A stretch of 22,836 nucleotides of DNA from an uncultured Oscillibacter sp. (GTDB lineage: Bacteria; Bacillota; Clostridia; Oscillospirales; Oscillospiraceae), in contig NZ_CAJULS010000020.1 of the NCBI RefSeq assembly GCF_910587525.1, forward strand, positions 1 through 22,836. Direction: 5' to 3'. Under the pieces are notes generated by a model, which saw only the letters and a list, made by a program, of their open reading frames with translations, was not told the origin of the DNA and searched no databases. Both the position numbers and the translations under genes were made by a program. Each line of letters begins with the position of its first letter. Within the stretch, counting starts at the first letter, position 1. Positions 13,587 through 20,231 of the stretch are shown here, in pieces.

Positions 13587-14216
13587 TTGGATACTGTCAT
13601 TTTAATCGTCGAGCTGGTGGGGGTTCTCTCCTTCGCCGCCTCCGGGGCCATGACGGGCCTGCGGAAGAACATGGACCTCTTCGGCGTGTGCATTCTGGGG
13701 CTCACCACCGCCGTGGGCGGCGGCGTCATTCGGGACGTGATTCTTGGCAATACGCCTCCCGCCACCTTTCAGAACCCCATTTACGCCGCCATGGCGGTAG
13801 TGACTTCCCTGGTACTGTTTCTGCCCAGGGTCCGCCGCCTGCTGACCCATAACCAAGCGCTCTATGACATGGCCATGCTGCTGATGGACACCCTGGGCCT
13901 GGGTATTTTCACCGTCATGGGCGTTCAGATCGCCTACACCCAGGTGTGGGAACCCACGGTGTTCCTGCTGGTGTTCGTGGGCGTGGTCACCGGCGTGGGC
14001 GGCGGCGTCCTGCGGGATATGATGGCTGGAGATACCCCCTACATCTTTGTCAAGCATGTCTACGCCTCCGCGTCTCTGGCGGGGGCGCTGGCCTGTACCC
14101 TGCTGTGGCTCCCCGGGCTGGAGCTGTACGCCATGGGAGCCGGGGCCGTTACGGTGATCTTCATCCGTTTTCTCTCCGCCTATTACCACTGGAATCTTCC
14201 CCGGGCCCACGATTGA
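13587..14216 (+). CDS. TRIC-type cation channel family protein (UPF0126)
   Basis: A 209-residue integral membrane protein of the UPF0126/TRIC family: trimeric channels related to animal TRIC, reported to conduct monovalent cations in prokaryotes. It shows the internal duplication of the family: GGGVIRDVILGNTPP in the first half and GGGVLRDMMAGDTPYIF in the second, each between hydrophobic helices (about seven in total). It begins with TTG at 13587, 6 bp after the LysR stop; GGAAGGCGGTG ahead of it can serve as ribosome site and no ATG gives a full-length domain. A UUG start and coupling suggest low, LysR-linked expression. A terminator follows directly. Confidence 0.88.
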   Translation: MDTVILIVELVGVLSFAASGAMTGLRKNMDLFGVCILGLTTAVGGGVIRDVILGNTPPATFQNPIYAAMAVVTSLVLFLPRVRRLLTHNQALYDMAMLLMDTLGLGIFTVMGVQIAYTQVWEPTVFLLVFVGVVTGVGGGVLRDMMAGDTPYIFVKHVYASASLAGALACTLLWLPGLELYAMGAGAVTVIFIRFLSAYYHWNLPRAHD

Positions 14217-14217
14217 T

Positions 14218-14250
14218 AAACCGCCCTCCCGGCCGGGAGGGCGGTTTGTT
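14218..14250 (+). terminator. Convergent terminator between TRIC gene and small membrane proteins
   Basis: AAACCGCCCTCCCGG (14218-14232) is followed directly by its exact complement (14233-14247) and TTTGTTTA. It starts just after the TRIC stop codon and ends at the stop codon of the minus-strand gene, so it can serve both directions; the T tail is better on the plus strand. Confidence 0.8.
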
Positions 14251-14585
14251 TACAGCTCGTTGATGTCCTGTTTTCCCATCTTCTCCATCTGCTCCCGGAC
14301 ACGGTATTTCTTCCGGGCCGCCCAGTAAATGGCCAGCAGGATCAGCGTGGGGATGTTCCCCGCCAGCAGCGTCACCAGCACCAGCAAAATGTTCCGGGAC
14401 ACGCTGCCGGTATCCATGACATTTACGGGCAGCAGCAGGGAACTGAGAAAAGTCAGCAGGGGCAGGATCAGCCCCGGCCAGCGGCTCTCCCGCCGGGAGA
14501 GGAAGATTTGCAATAGAACGCCGCCCACGACAAATACTAGCAGTACAATCAACGAGATAACGAGCATTCTTGACGCGATTGCCAT
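14250..14585 (-). CDS. Small membrane protein, paralogue A (111 aa)
   Basis: A 111-residue protein with about three hydrophobic segments (MLVISLIVLLVFVVGGVLLQ; LILPLLTFLSSLLLPV; LLVLVTLLAGNIPTLILLAI) and a charged C-terminal tail ending DINEL. Between segments one and two it has FLSRRESRWPGLILP, nearly identical in position to ALSRRERWWPGLILP in the upstream neighbour, so the two are duplicates. The start at 14585 follows GGAGGAG; the longer frame from 14753 overlaps the neighbour and is rejected. It is the last gene of the DUF2089 operon, 14 bp after paralogue B. Function unknown; a membrane partner or target of the regulator is possible. Confidence 0.75.
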   Translation of the reverse strand: MAIASRMLVISLIVLLVFVVGGVLLQIFLSRRESRWPGLILPLLTFLSSLLLPVNVMDTGSVSRNILLVLVTLLAGNIPTLILLAIYWAARKKYRVREQMEKMGKQDINEL

Positions 14586-14599
14586 AATAAGCTCCTCCT

Positions 14600-14983
14600 T
14601 TACAAGTCGTCGATCTGGGTCTTTTTCAGCTGCCGTCTCTCCCTGCGCCACCGGAGCCGGTGGCACACGGCATAGACAGCCAGCGGGATCAGGTTTGGGA
14701 CGTTTTCCATGGCAAGCGCCGGCAGGCCCAGCTCCACGGCCACCCGGAACCACCGATCCCCGTCCCTAATGAACGACACCATCTGCGGGATAGTCACCGC
14801 CAGCGTCCAGAGCAGCCATGCCGCCGGCAGGATCAACCCCGGCCACCACCGCTCTCGTCGGGAAAGAGCGATTTGAAGCGCGATGATTCCCGCAAAGCCA
14901 AGGAGGAACCAGGGAAGATCAACCAGGTTGATCGAAAAATAAAAACTCGGATAGATGCCAATCGAAATTCCCGGCAGGTGCAT
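14600..14983 (-). CDS. Small membrane protein, paralogue B (127 aa)
   Basis: A 127-residue protein with hydrophobic stretches at about 20-42, 49-68 and 88-108, and a very basic tail (HRLRWRRERRQLKK). The loop ALSRRERWWPGLILP is shared with the next gene, and the segment NVPNLIPLAVY corresponds to NIPTLILLAIY there. ATG at 14983 directly abuts the TAA of the DUF2089 gene, and GGGGGGAA within the end of that gene is the ribosome site, so translation is coupled. I know no function for this family. The basic tail suggests the C terminus is cytoplasmic by the positive-inside rule. Confidence 0.78.
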   Translation of the reverse strand: MHLPGISIGIYPSFYFSINLVDLPWFLLGFAGIIALQIALSRRERWWPGLILPAAWLLWTLAVTIPQMVSFIRDGDRWFRVAVELGLPALAMENVPNLIPLAVYAVCHRLRWRRERRQLKKTQIDDL

Positions 14984-15277
14984 TTACGTTCCCCCCTTTG
15001 TCTTTCGGTACTCGCCGATGAGAATTTTCGCCGTGTCAAAATCCAGCTTGTCATCCACCGCCAGCCGCTTCACCAATGACACGTAGGGGTCCGCCTCCGC
15101 CGTCTCGCTGATCTTGATTTTCTGAATCAGCCGGTCCAGCCGCAGACGCACCGTGGGATAGCTGACGCCGTACAGGGCCGCCACCTCTTTCAGCGAGCCG
15201 GAGGCCAGGACAAATTTCTTGATAAAGGCCGCGTCCTCGTCCTCCAGGTCCGCCAGCCAGATAGGGATGTTCTCCAC
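14984..15277 (-). CDS. DUF2089-family helix-turn-helix regulator
   Basis: A 97-residue protein with the DUF2089 signature: a start near IPIWLADLEDEDAAFI, then KKFVLASGSLKEVAA and LYGVSYPTVRLRLDRLI, forming a sigma-factor-like helix-turn-helix (about 24-52). DUF2089 proteins often precede small membrane protein genes and are thought to be transcription regulators. It uses GTG at 15277, with AAGGAGG six bases before. The zinc-ribbon portion seen in longer DUF2089 members is absent, which is common in the short form. It is first in an operon with two membrane proteins, and the inverted repeat over its promoter makes autoregulation likely. Confidence 0.87.
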   Translation of the reverse strand: MENIPIWLADLEDEDAAFIKKFVLASGSLKEVAALYGVSYPTVRLRLDRLIQKIKISETAEADPYVSLVKRLAVDDKLDFDTAKILIGEYRKTKGGT

Positions 15278-15287
15278 AGGCTCCCTC

Positions 15288-15326
15288 CTTTCATAAAATT
15301 AAGTATAAACTTTAATTTTATGAAAG
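15288..15326. promoter_or_regulatory. Perfect 14-bp inverted repeat, putative operator of the DUF2089 operon
   Basis: CTTTCATAAAATTA (15288-15301) and TAATTTTATGAAAG (15313-15326) are exact complements separated by 11 bp. They flank the -10 box and fill most of the -10/-35 spacer. The transcript should begin inside or near the left arm, so this is more likely a DNA operator than an RNA hairpin. A third partial copy (CATAAAATTTTG) is at about 15349-15360. Confidence 0.65.
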
Positions 15327-15330
15327 TCAA
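15302..15330 (-). promoter_or_regulatory. Promoter of the DUF2089 operon
   Basis: On the minus strand TTGACT (15325-15330), 17-bp spacer, TATACT (15302-15307). The start is predicted near 15295, about 18 bases ahead of the GTG. A second TTGACA lies further upstream. Confidence 0.75.
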
Positions 15331-15380
15331 GTGTCAATCTTATCTTACATAAAATTTTGGGGACAGGGATTTCCGCACAG

Positions 15381-15416
15381 AAAAAAGCTCCTCTGAAATT
15401 TCAGAGGAGCTTTTTT
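15381..15416 (-). terminator. Terminator of the blaI / M56-M23 operon
   Basis: A perfect 36-bp palindrome (two 18-base complementary arms meeting at 15398/15399) with six A on one side and six T on the other. It begins 8 bp after the minus-strand stop codon at 15425 and works in either direction. The next minus-strand gene (DUF2089) has its own promoter just below. Confidence 0.9.
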
Positions 15417-15424
15417 ACAATATT

Positions 15425-17413
15425 TTACTGCCTGTCTTTCATAAATTCCTTCAAAGACTCTGAGGTGTAGACATAATACAAGGGGTCCTGCGGCTCTCCA
15501 TCCTGCCAGACCTCAAAATGGAGGTGGGGCCCGGTGGACCGGCCCGTGGAGCCCACCTTGGCAATCACCTGCCCCTGCTCCACGGCGTTGCCCGCCTCCA
15601 CGTACAGCTCCTGACAGTGGGCATACCGTGTTTCCAAACCATTTCCATGGTCCAACATCACATAATTGCCCAGGGTCGCTTCAAATCCAGACTCCGTCAC
15701 AATACCGTCCAGCACGGCGAAAATATCTGTACCCGCCGGTGCCGCAACATCTACGCCTATGTGAACCAGATCACCCTCTCCGCCGGGGTTTGCACGGGGG
15801 TTGAAACTGGCGACAATGGCCCTGAAATCCGTCACGGGCCATACCATGCTCTCCCCGGCGCTCTCCCGCTGTGCGGTAAACGCCGCCTGCTCCTCCCCGC
15901 TGAGGAACTCCAGGTCCGTCAGAACGCCGTTTTCGTAAACGGCCCGCACCTCTCCGGCGTCCTCGTCAAAGAGGCCGTTTCCAGTGTGCTCCGTGATCCA
16001 GGTCTCCCCGTCCACAATGCCCCGGACCTCCCGTCCCCGGAAGGTCATGCGCAGGCCGTTGCCGTCCCCGTCCGGGTCGTCGAAGGTGTACTCCAGCCCC
16101 AAAGGCAGATAAGGCGCCAAGGTCTCCGCCCAGCTGGCCTCCACCACAGCGGAGAAATTCCCGTCCGCTGGCCGGGGCACATGGGGCAGCAGGTCTAGGT
16201 CGATGTTCTCCCGGCCATGAGTGCCGTTGATGGTCAGCTCGTCATAGACGGCTTCCGCTAGCTGGAATTGATAGGTCTTCCCCGGCTCCCAGCTCTGGGC
16301 GGCGCTCTCCGCCTCCAAATAGTGGACACTCATGGTCATGCCGTCAGCCTGAATGCGCCCGGAGATCCACAGCTCCCACTCTGCCTCCCCCTCAGGCAGG
16401 GTGAAAGACAGCATGTCTCCCTGACAGGAGACGCTGGCCGCCAGCTGGTCCGCCAGGCTCTCCGTTTCCTCCCTTGCAGAGGTGGCAAAAGCGGTGGTAA
16501 CACATGCCACCAGCAGCAGAGCGCAAACTGCGGCCAACGCAGAGGCACGTTTTGATTTGAATTTCATCATTACTTTTATCCTTTCTTCAATGGGGCTCTG
16601 GGCAAACTGCGGGCACAGCCCGGCCCGGGCCTCCTCCATAGCCAGCAGGGTCCGGGCATAGGCCGCCGGATCTCCCAGGCGGCGCACCACGGCCTCGTCA
16701 CAGGCCAGCTCCAGATCCCGGTTCGCCAGAACGGCCATGAGCCAAACCGACGGGTTCCACCAGTGGACGCACAGTGTCCCCGCAAAGACCAGTTTGGTCA
16801 GTCCGTCCAGATACCGGATATGCACATACTCATGGGTCAAAATGTGGGTCAGGGCCGTCTCATTCTCCCAGTCCATCGCCTTAGGCAAGAGGATGGCAGG
16901 GCGCAGAATGCCATAGGTCAGGGGTCCGGAGATGCGGTCGGACACCCGCACGGAGATGCGGGGATGTCTCTCCAGCCATTGGAGGACAAAGCCGCTGTCT
17001 ACAGGGAGGGATACCCGAAACTTCCAGCGGCAGCGAAGGCAGGAGACGGCAAACCAGCCCGCCAGCAGCAGCGTCCCAGACAGCCAGATCAGCGTCCAGG
17101 CAGAAACCTCCGGAATCGGGTTGGGAATAATTCCCTGCGGCACCGCAGGCAGCGGCGGAATCGCCCCCGGCAAGGGGTGTACCGCGGCAGCCTCCCCGGC
17201 CGGACGGGGCGCGGCTGTCTGAGAGGCTGCGGCAAAGAGGTTGTAGACGCTGAACCGGGAGTGCATCTCCCAGGGCAGCAGCAGCCGCAGTGACGCCGCC
17301 CACCACAGCAGCCCGAAGACCCGCCGGGGCAGCCGCCGGCCCACTGCCGCCCGCAGCAGCGCCGCGGCAAAAATCAACACCGCTCCCGCTGCTCCCCGTT
17401 CCAGAATACTCAT
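15425..17413 (-). CDS. BlaR1-like M56 metallopeptidase fused to an M23 murein peptidase
   Basis: A 662-residue membrane protein. Residues 1-310 are the BlaR1/MecR1-type M56 module: hydrophobic helices at about 8-25, 32-47, 105-125 and 291-310, the zinc motif HEYVH (194-198) and ELACDEAV (235-242). After the last helix an extracytoplasmic region follows with no recognised domain (about 315-520), then an M23 (LytM/NlpD) peptidase domain: HIGVDVAAP (H551, D555), YAHCQ (H599) and GPHLHFEVW (H630, H632). All expected M23 zinc ligands are present. In BlaR1 the C terminus is a penicillin-binding sensor; here a peptidoglycan hydrolase domain stands in that place. It overlaps BlaI by 4 bp (ATGA). Likely a cell-wall sensing protease that relieves BlaI; the M23 part may bind or cut peptide cross-bridges. 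Confidence 0.9.
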   Translation of the reverse strand: MSILERGAAGAVLIFAAALLRAAVGRRLPRRVFGLLWWAASLRLLLPWEMHSRFSVYNLFAAASQTAAPRPAGEAAAVHPLPGAIPPLPAVPQGIIPNPIPEVSAWTLIWLSGTLLLAGWFAVSCLRCRWKFRVSLPVDSGFVLQWLERHPRISVRVSDRISGPLTYGILRPAILLPKAMDWENETALTHILTHEYVHIRYLDGLTKLVFAGTLCVHWWNPSVWLMAVLANRDLELACDEAVVRRLGDPAAYARTLLAMEEARAGLCPQFAQSPIEERIKVMMKFKSKRASALAAVCALLLVACVTTAFATSAREETESLADQLAASVSCQGDMLSFTLPEGEAEWELWISGRIQADGMTMSVHYLEAESAAQSWEPGKTYQFQLAEAVYDELTINGTHGRENIDLDLLPHVPRPADGNFSAVVEASWAETLAPYLPLGLEYTFDDPDGDGNGLRMTFRGREVRGIVDGETWITEHTGNGLFDEDAGEVRAVYENGVLTDLEFLSGEEQAAFTAQRESAGESMVWPVTDFRAIVASFNPRANPGGEGDLVHIGVDVAAPAGTDIFAVLDGIVTESGFEATLGNYVMLDHGNGLETRYAHCQELYVEAGNAVEQGQVIAKVGSTGRSTGPHLHFEVWQDGEPQDPLYYVYTSESLKEFMKDRQ

Positions 17414-17784
17414 AGCCGGGGCTCCCTTTCTACGGCGGCGACCAGCTTCCGCAGCCGCTCCAGCTGCTCCGCGGAAAGCCTCCGGCTGTCCAGGAGCGAT
17501 GCGAAGAGCAGGTCCGGGGAGCCGTCAAAAAGCTTACCGATGAGGGCCTCCGTCTCCGCCGCCTGGACCTCCGTCTTGGAGATCAGGGCATGACACTGGA
17601 AGCCTGGCTCGCTGCGCCGGATGGCTCCCTTGGCCACGCACTTCTTAATGACTGTGTAAGTGGTATTGGTGTTCCAGCCAATTTCCTCTCTCAGGATACC
17701 CGCGATCTCCTTGGCAGTCCGGTCGCCGTCTCTCCAGAGAACGTCCATTACCTTCAGTTCCGAGTCAAAGAGTTTTACTGTCAT
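17410..17784 (-). CDS. blaI: BlaI/MecI/CopY-family transcriptional repressor
   Basis: A 124-residue dimeric winged-helix repressor. The N-terminal DNA-binding domain has the family features LFDSELKVMDVLWRDGDRTAKEIA and NTNTTYTVIKKCVAKGAIRR. The C-terminal part (about 75-124) is the helical dimerisation segment with LLDSRRLSAEQLERLRKL. Start ATG 17784 has GGAGGTG five bases before it. It overlaps the M56-M23 gene, whose protease is expected to cleave or inactivate it, as in the bla and mec systems. Two operator-like sites lie on its promoter. No beta-lactamase is nearby, so the regulon may concern wall stress rather than antibiotic resistance. Confidence 0.93.
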   Translation of the reverse strand: MTVKLFDSELKVMDVLWRDGDRTAKEIAGILREEIGWNTNTTYTVIKKCVAKGAIRRSEPGFQCHALISKTEVQAAETEALIGKLFDGSPDLLFASLLDSRRLSAEQLERLRKLVAAVEREPRL

Positions 17785-17798
17785 AGTGGCACCTCCGC

Positions 17799-17816
17799 AA
17801 ACTATTGCAATAGTTT
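17799..17816. promoter_or_regulatory. BlaI operator site 1
   Basis: A perfect 18-bp palindrome, AAACTATTGCAATAGTTT, lies between the predicted transcript start and the ribosome site of blaI. It has the size and symmetry of BlaI/MecI boxes, though their exact core differs among lineages. Confidence 0.75.
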
Positions 17817-17824
17817 ATGTTGCT

Positions 17825-17853
17825 ATACTATCACAGTAGTTTCCTTTTGTCAA
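17825..17853 (-). promoter_or_regulatory. Promoter of the blaI operon with BlaI operator site 2
   Basis: On the minus strand TTGACA (17848-17853), 17-bp spacer, TAGTAT (17825-17830). Overlapping the -10 box and spacer is ACTATCACAGTAGT (17827-17840), which matches the core of operator 1 at 11 of 14 positions. The site centres are 26 bp apart, so two repressor dimers could bind on similar faces of the helix and block initiation. Confidence 0.72.
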
Positions 17854-17914
17854 TCCTTTTTTCTAGTTTTTCCCGCAAAGGGACTCACCCGCAGCCCTAT
17901 CTCCACAACAGCCA

Positions 17915-17940
17915 AAAAAGCGGGCAGCAGCCCGCTTTTT
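17915..17940 (-). terminator. Bidirectional terminator after the amidase gene
   Basis: AAAAAGCGGGC (17915-17925), loop AGCA, and exact complement GCCCGCTTTTT (17930-17940), with A and T tracts on both sides. It begins 17 bp past the amidase stop codon on the minus strand. Confidence 0.88.
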
Positions 17941-17957
17941 CGTTTGGTCTTTTGCTC

Positions 17958-18698
17958 TTATGTGTTGATATACGCCGCAGCGGCATAGCCCACATAATCC
18001 CCATAGTGGACCACATACCAGCCCTGCCATTCACCGTAGATCGTAACGCTGGCGCCGTTGGGCAGGTTCGCCACGATATTTCCCTTGGGGGACGGGTAGC
18101 TGCGCAGGTTCAGTGTACCGTAGTTCACCCGTACAGTACCCTCCACCGGGGTCATGGGGTAGATGAACGGCAGGCCGAAAAACCGGGTCAACGCTCGGGC
18201 CAGCTGCTGGGCGATATCGTCCCAGTGTCCCTCCAGCCATGTGGCGTCAGCGTAATTGTCGTGGTAGCCGATTTCCACCAGTACCGCCGGGGCCTTGGAC
18301 TGGCTCACCTCCCCCAGGGTAGTGGTCTCCCGTGTGGTGACCTTGTTGGGCAGAGGATATATCTTTCGCAGCTCCTCGGCAATCAGCTCCGCCGCCCGCT
18401 GGCCTTTGGAACTGCCGGGATAGTAAAAGGCGATAATCCCCCGCTCCTCGCCGTAGTGTCCCTCCGGCGCGCCGTTGGAGTGCAGGGCCAGGTAGAAGTC
18501 GTAGGTCCCGGCGTTGGCCTCCCGGACGGAGGCCCCGGCAGTCATCTCCGGCCGGTTCCGCTTATATTGAATGCCGTTGGAGAGCAGATAGGGTACCAGG
18601 GCGTCCGCCAGCAGGTTCATATTGTACTCCTCAGAGCCGCTGCCAGTAACGTATTGATTCCATTCCTGTGTACTGGGGCTTAAATAGATCGTAGGCAT
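17958..18698 (-). CDS. N-acetylmuramoyl-L-alanine amidase (Amidase_3) with C-terminal SH3 domain
   Basis: A 246-residue protein predicted to cut the MurNAc-L-Ala bond of peptidoglycan. Amidase_3 features include E24 in SEEYNMNLLAD, H73 in YLALHSNGAP and E142 in VLVEIGYHDN. A bacterial SH3 domain follows (about 188-246: VNYGTLNLRSYPSPKGNIV, VTIYGEWQGWYVVHY). The usual opening motif, which carries the first zinc His, is replaced by IYLSPSTQEWN. No signal peptide is present, so it would need non-classical release, lysis or action inside a sporangium. The start at 18698 follows AAGGAGGAG. It neighbours the BlaI/M56-M23 pair but is separated by a terminator, so it is an independent unit. Confidence 0.85.
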   Translation of the reverse strand: MPTIYLSPSTQEWNQYVTGSGSEEYNMNLLADALVPYLLSNGIQYKRNRPEMTAGASVREANAGTYDFYLALHSNGAPEGHYGEERGIIAFYYPGSSKGQRAAELIAEELRKIYPLPNKVTTRETTTLGEVSQSKAPAVLVEIGYHDNYADATWLEGHWDDIAQQLARALTRFFGLPFIYPMTPVEGTVRVNYGTLNLRSYPSPKGNIVANLPNGASVTIYGEWQGWYVVHYGDYVGYAAAAYINT

Positions 18699-18844
18699 GG
18701 TGGTCTCCTCCTTCTCACTTATTTATATGGCAATTGGAAGCGGAATGTGATATAGTAGTCAAATAAAAACATCTGACGTTCAGAGCGTTGACAGGCCCGG
18801 CAAGGCCAGCAACTTCGCTCCGGACCGCATCGGAGGCATTGTTG

Positions 18845-20074
18845 ATGAAAGCTAAACGAACCTACCCCATTTACACCGTCACTCCCAAGGCGGAAGCCGC
18901 CATCCTCCGGGGTCATCCCTGGGTCTACGGTCAGGAGGTACTGGCCGTGGAGGGCGAGGCAGAGAACGGCGGACTGGTGGATGTTCTCAGCAAAAAAGGG
19001 CGGTATCTGGGAACCGGCTTTCTCTCAGAGCAGTCCAAAATCCGGGTACGCCTCCTCTCCCGCAACGCCAACGACCGCTTTGACGAAGCCTTTTGGCGGC
19101 GAAAGCTCCAGTGGGCCTGGGACTACCGCAAAACCGTGATGGAGCCCCAGGACTTGGACTGCTGCCGGATCATCTTCGGCGAGGCGGACGCCTTTCCGGG
19201 GCTGACAGTTGATAAATTCCACGATCTCCTCTCCGTGCAGGTGCTGTCCGTGGGGATGGAGCGGATCAAAGGGACGCTGCTGCCCATGCTGGCGGAGATT
19301 CTGCGGCAGGATGGACAGGCAATCCGGGGAATCTACGAGCGGAACGACGTGTCTCTGCGGGATAAGGAGGGCCTGCCCCAATACAAAGGCTGGTTCCCCC
19401 TCCCCGGGGAGGAATTTCCTGCTTCTCCCCTGGTGGAAATCACGGAAAACGGCATCTGCTATCTGGTGGACGTGGAAAACGGACAGAAAACCGGGTTTTT
19501 CCTGGACCAGAAGTACAACCGCCGGTGCGTGGGCCGGCTGGCGGCCAGAAAAACCGTGCTGGACTGCTTCACCCACACCGGCTCCTTCGCTTTGAACGCC
19601 GCCCTGGGCGGCGCAGAGCACGTCACCGCCGTAGATGTGTCGGAGTCCGCCGTGGAGATGGCCCGGGCCAATGCCGCCCGCAACGGCCTGGAGGCCCGGA
19701 TGGATTTCCTGGCGGCGGACGTGTTCGACCTGCTGCCCCGGCTGGAAAAGGAACCGCCCCGGTATGACTTCGTCATTCTGGACCCGCCGGCCTTCACCAA
19801 GTCCCGGAAAACCGTTGCCAACGCCATGTCTGGGTACAAGGAGATCAATTACCGGGCCATGCGGCTTCTGCCAAGGGGCGGCTATCTCGCCACCTGTTCC
19901 TGCTCCCACTTCGCGGAGGAGGGCCGGTTTCTGGCCATGCTCCGGGACGCCGCCCATGACGCGGGCGTCCAGCTGCGGCAGATCGAGGCACGGCAGCAGA
20001 GCTGCGACCATCCCATACTCTGGGGCGTAGAGGAGACGAACTATTTGAAATTCTACCTGTTTCAGGTGATATAA
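18845..20074 (+). CDS. RlmI-like class I SAM-dependent rRNA methyltransferase
   Basis: A 409-residue cytoplasmic enzyme of the RlmI/YccW (COG1092) family, which methylates cytosine in 23S rRNA. The N-terminal PUA domain (about 10-85) contains ILRGHPWVYGQEV; then comes the central linker domain with FPGLTVDKF and the family IRGIYERND segment. The Rossmann domain has VLDCFTHTGSFALNAALGGA as SAM motif I, VTAVDVSESAVEMARANAARNG, and DFVILDPPAFTKSRK as the target-site motif. Near the end CSCSHF is also typical. ATG 18845 has CGGAGG eight bases upstream; a longer frame from 18788 lacks a site. A weak promoter-like TATAGT lies at about 18751-18756. The exact cytosine modified is not shown by sequence. 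Confidence 0.9.
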   Translation: MKAKRTYPIYTVTPKAEAAILRGHPWVYGQEVLAVEGEAENGGLVDVLSKKGRYLGTGFLSEQSKIRVRLLSRNANDRFDEAFWRRKLQWAWDYRKTVMEPQDLDCCRIIFGEADAFPGLTVDKFHDLLSVQVLSVGMERIKGTLLPMLAEILRQDGQAIRGIYERNDVSLRDKEGLPQYKGWFPLPGEEFPASPLVEITENGICYLVDVENGQKTGFFLDQKYNRRCVGRLAARKTVLDCFTHTGSFALNAALGGAEHVTAVDVSESAVEMARANAARNGLEARMDFLAADVFDLLPRLEKEPPRYDFVILDPPAFTKSRKTVANAMSGYKEINYRAMRLLPRGGYLATCSCSHFAEEGRFLAMLRDAAHDAGVQLRQIEARQQSCDHPILWGVEETNYLKFYLFQVI

Positions 20075-20088
20075 TATGAAAATTCAGG

Positions 20089-20150
20089 GCCGTCCTTTTC
20101 AAAGGGCGGTGGGGGCTGGGGCAAAGCCCCAGCGGCTTCGGTCGAAAGCC
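20089..20150 (+). repeat. Triple-hairpin intergenic element
   Basis: Three hairpins in a row: GCCGTCC/GGGCGGT (20089-20095 with 20104-20110, one G-U), GCTGGGGC-AAA-GCCCCAGC (20115-20133, perfect 8-bp stem) and GGCTTCG/CGAAAGCC (20134-20150, one bulge). It lies between convergent genes, as do the elements at 8714-8902, but its sequences are different. Confidence 0.5.
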
Positions 20151-20180
20151 ATCACTTATTTTAACTGGTTCCACAATATA

Positions 20181-20218
20181 AAAAAGAGCGTGTTTCCAGG
20201 TTGAAACACGCTCTTTTT
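20181..20218. terminator. Bidirectional terminator between the methyltransferase and SLH genes
   Basis: A perfect 15-bp stem, AAAAAGAGCGTGTTT (20181-20195) and its complement (20204-20218), with an 8-base loop and A and T tracts at the two ends. It lies 13 bp after the SLH gene stop on the minus strand and about 107 bp after the methyltransferase stop. Confidence 0.9.
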
Positions 20219-20231
20219 ATTTATGGAAATC

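Noticed and set aside
15425..17784. Beta-lactam resistance operon
   Set aside because: The BlaI/M56 pair alone suggests it, but no beta-lactamase or PBP2a gene is present and the receptor lacks a penicillin-binding domain.
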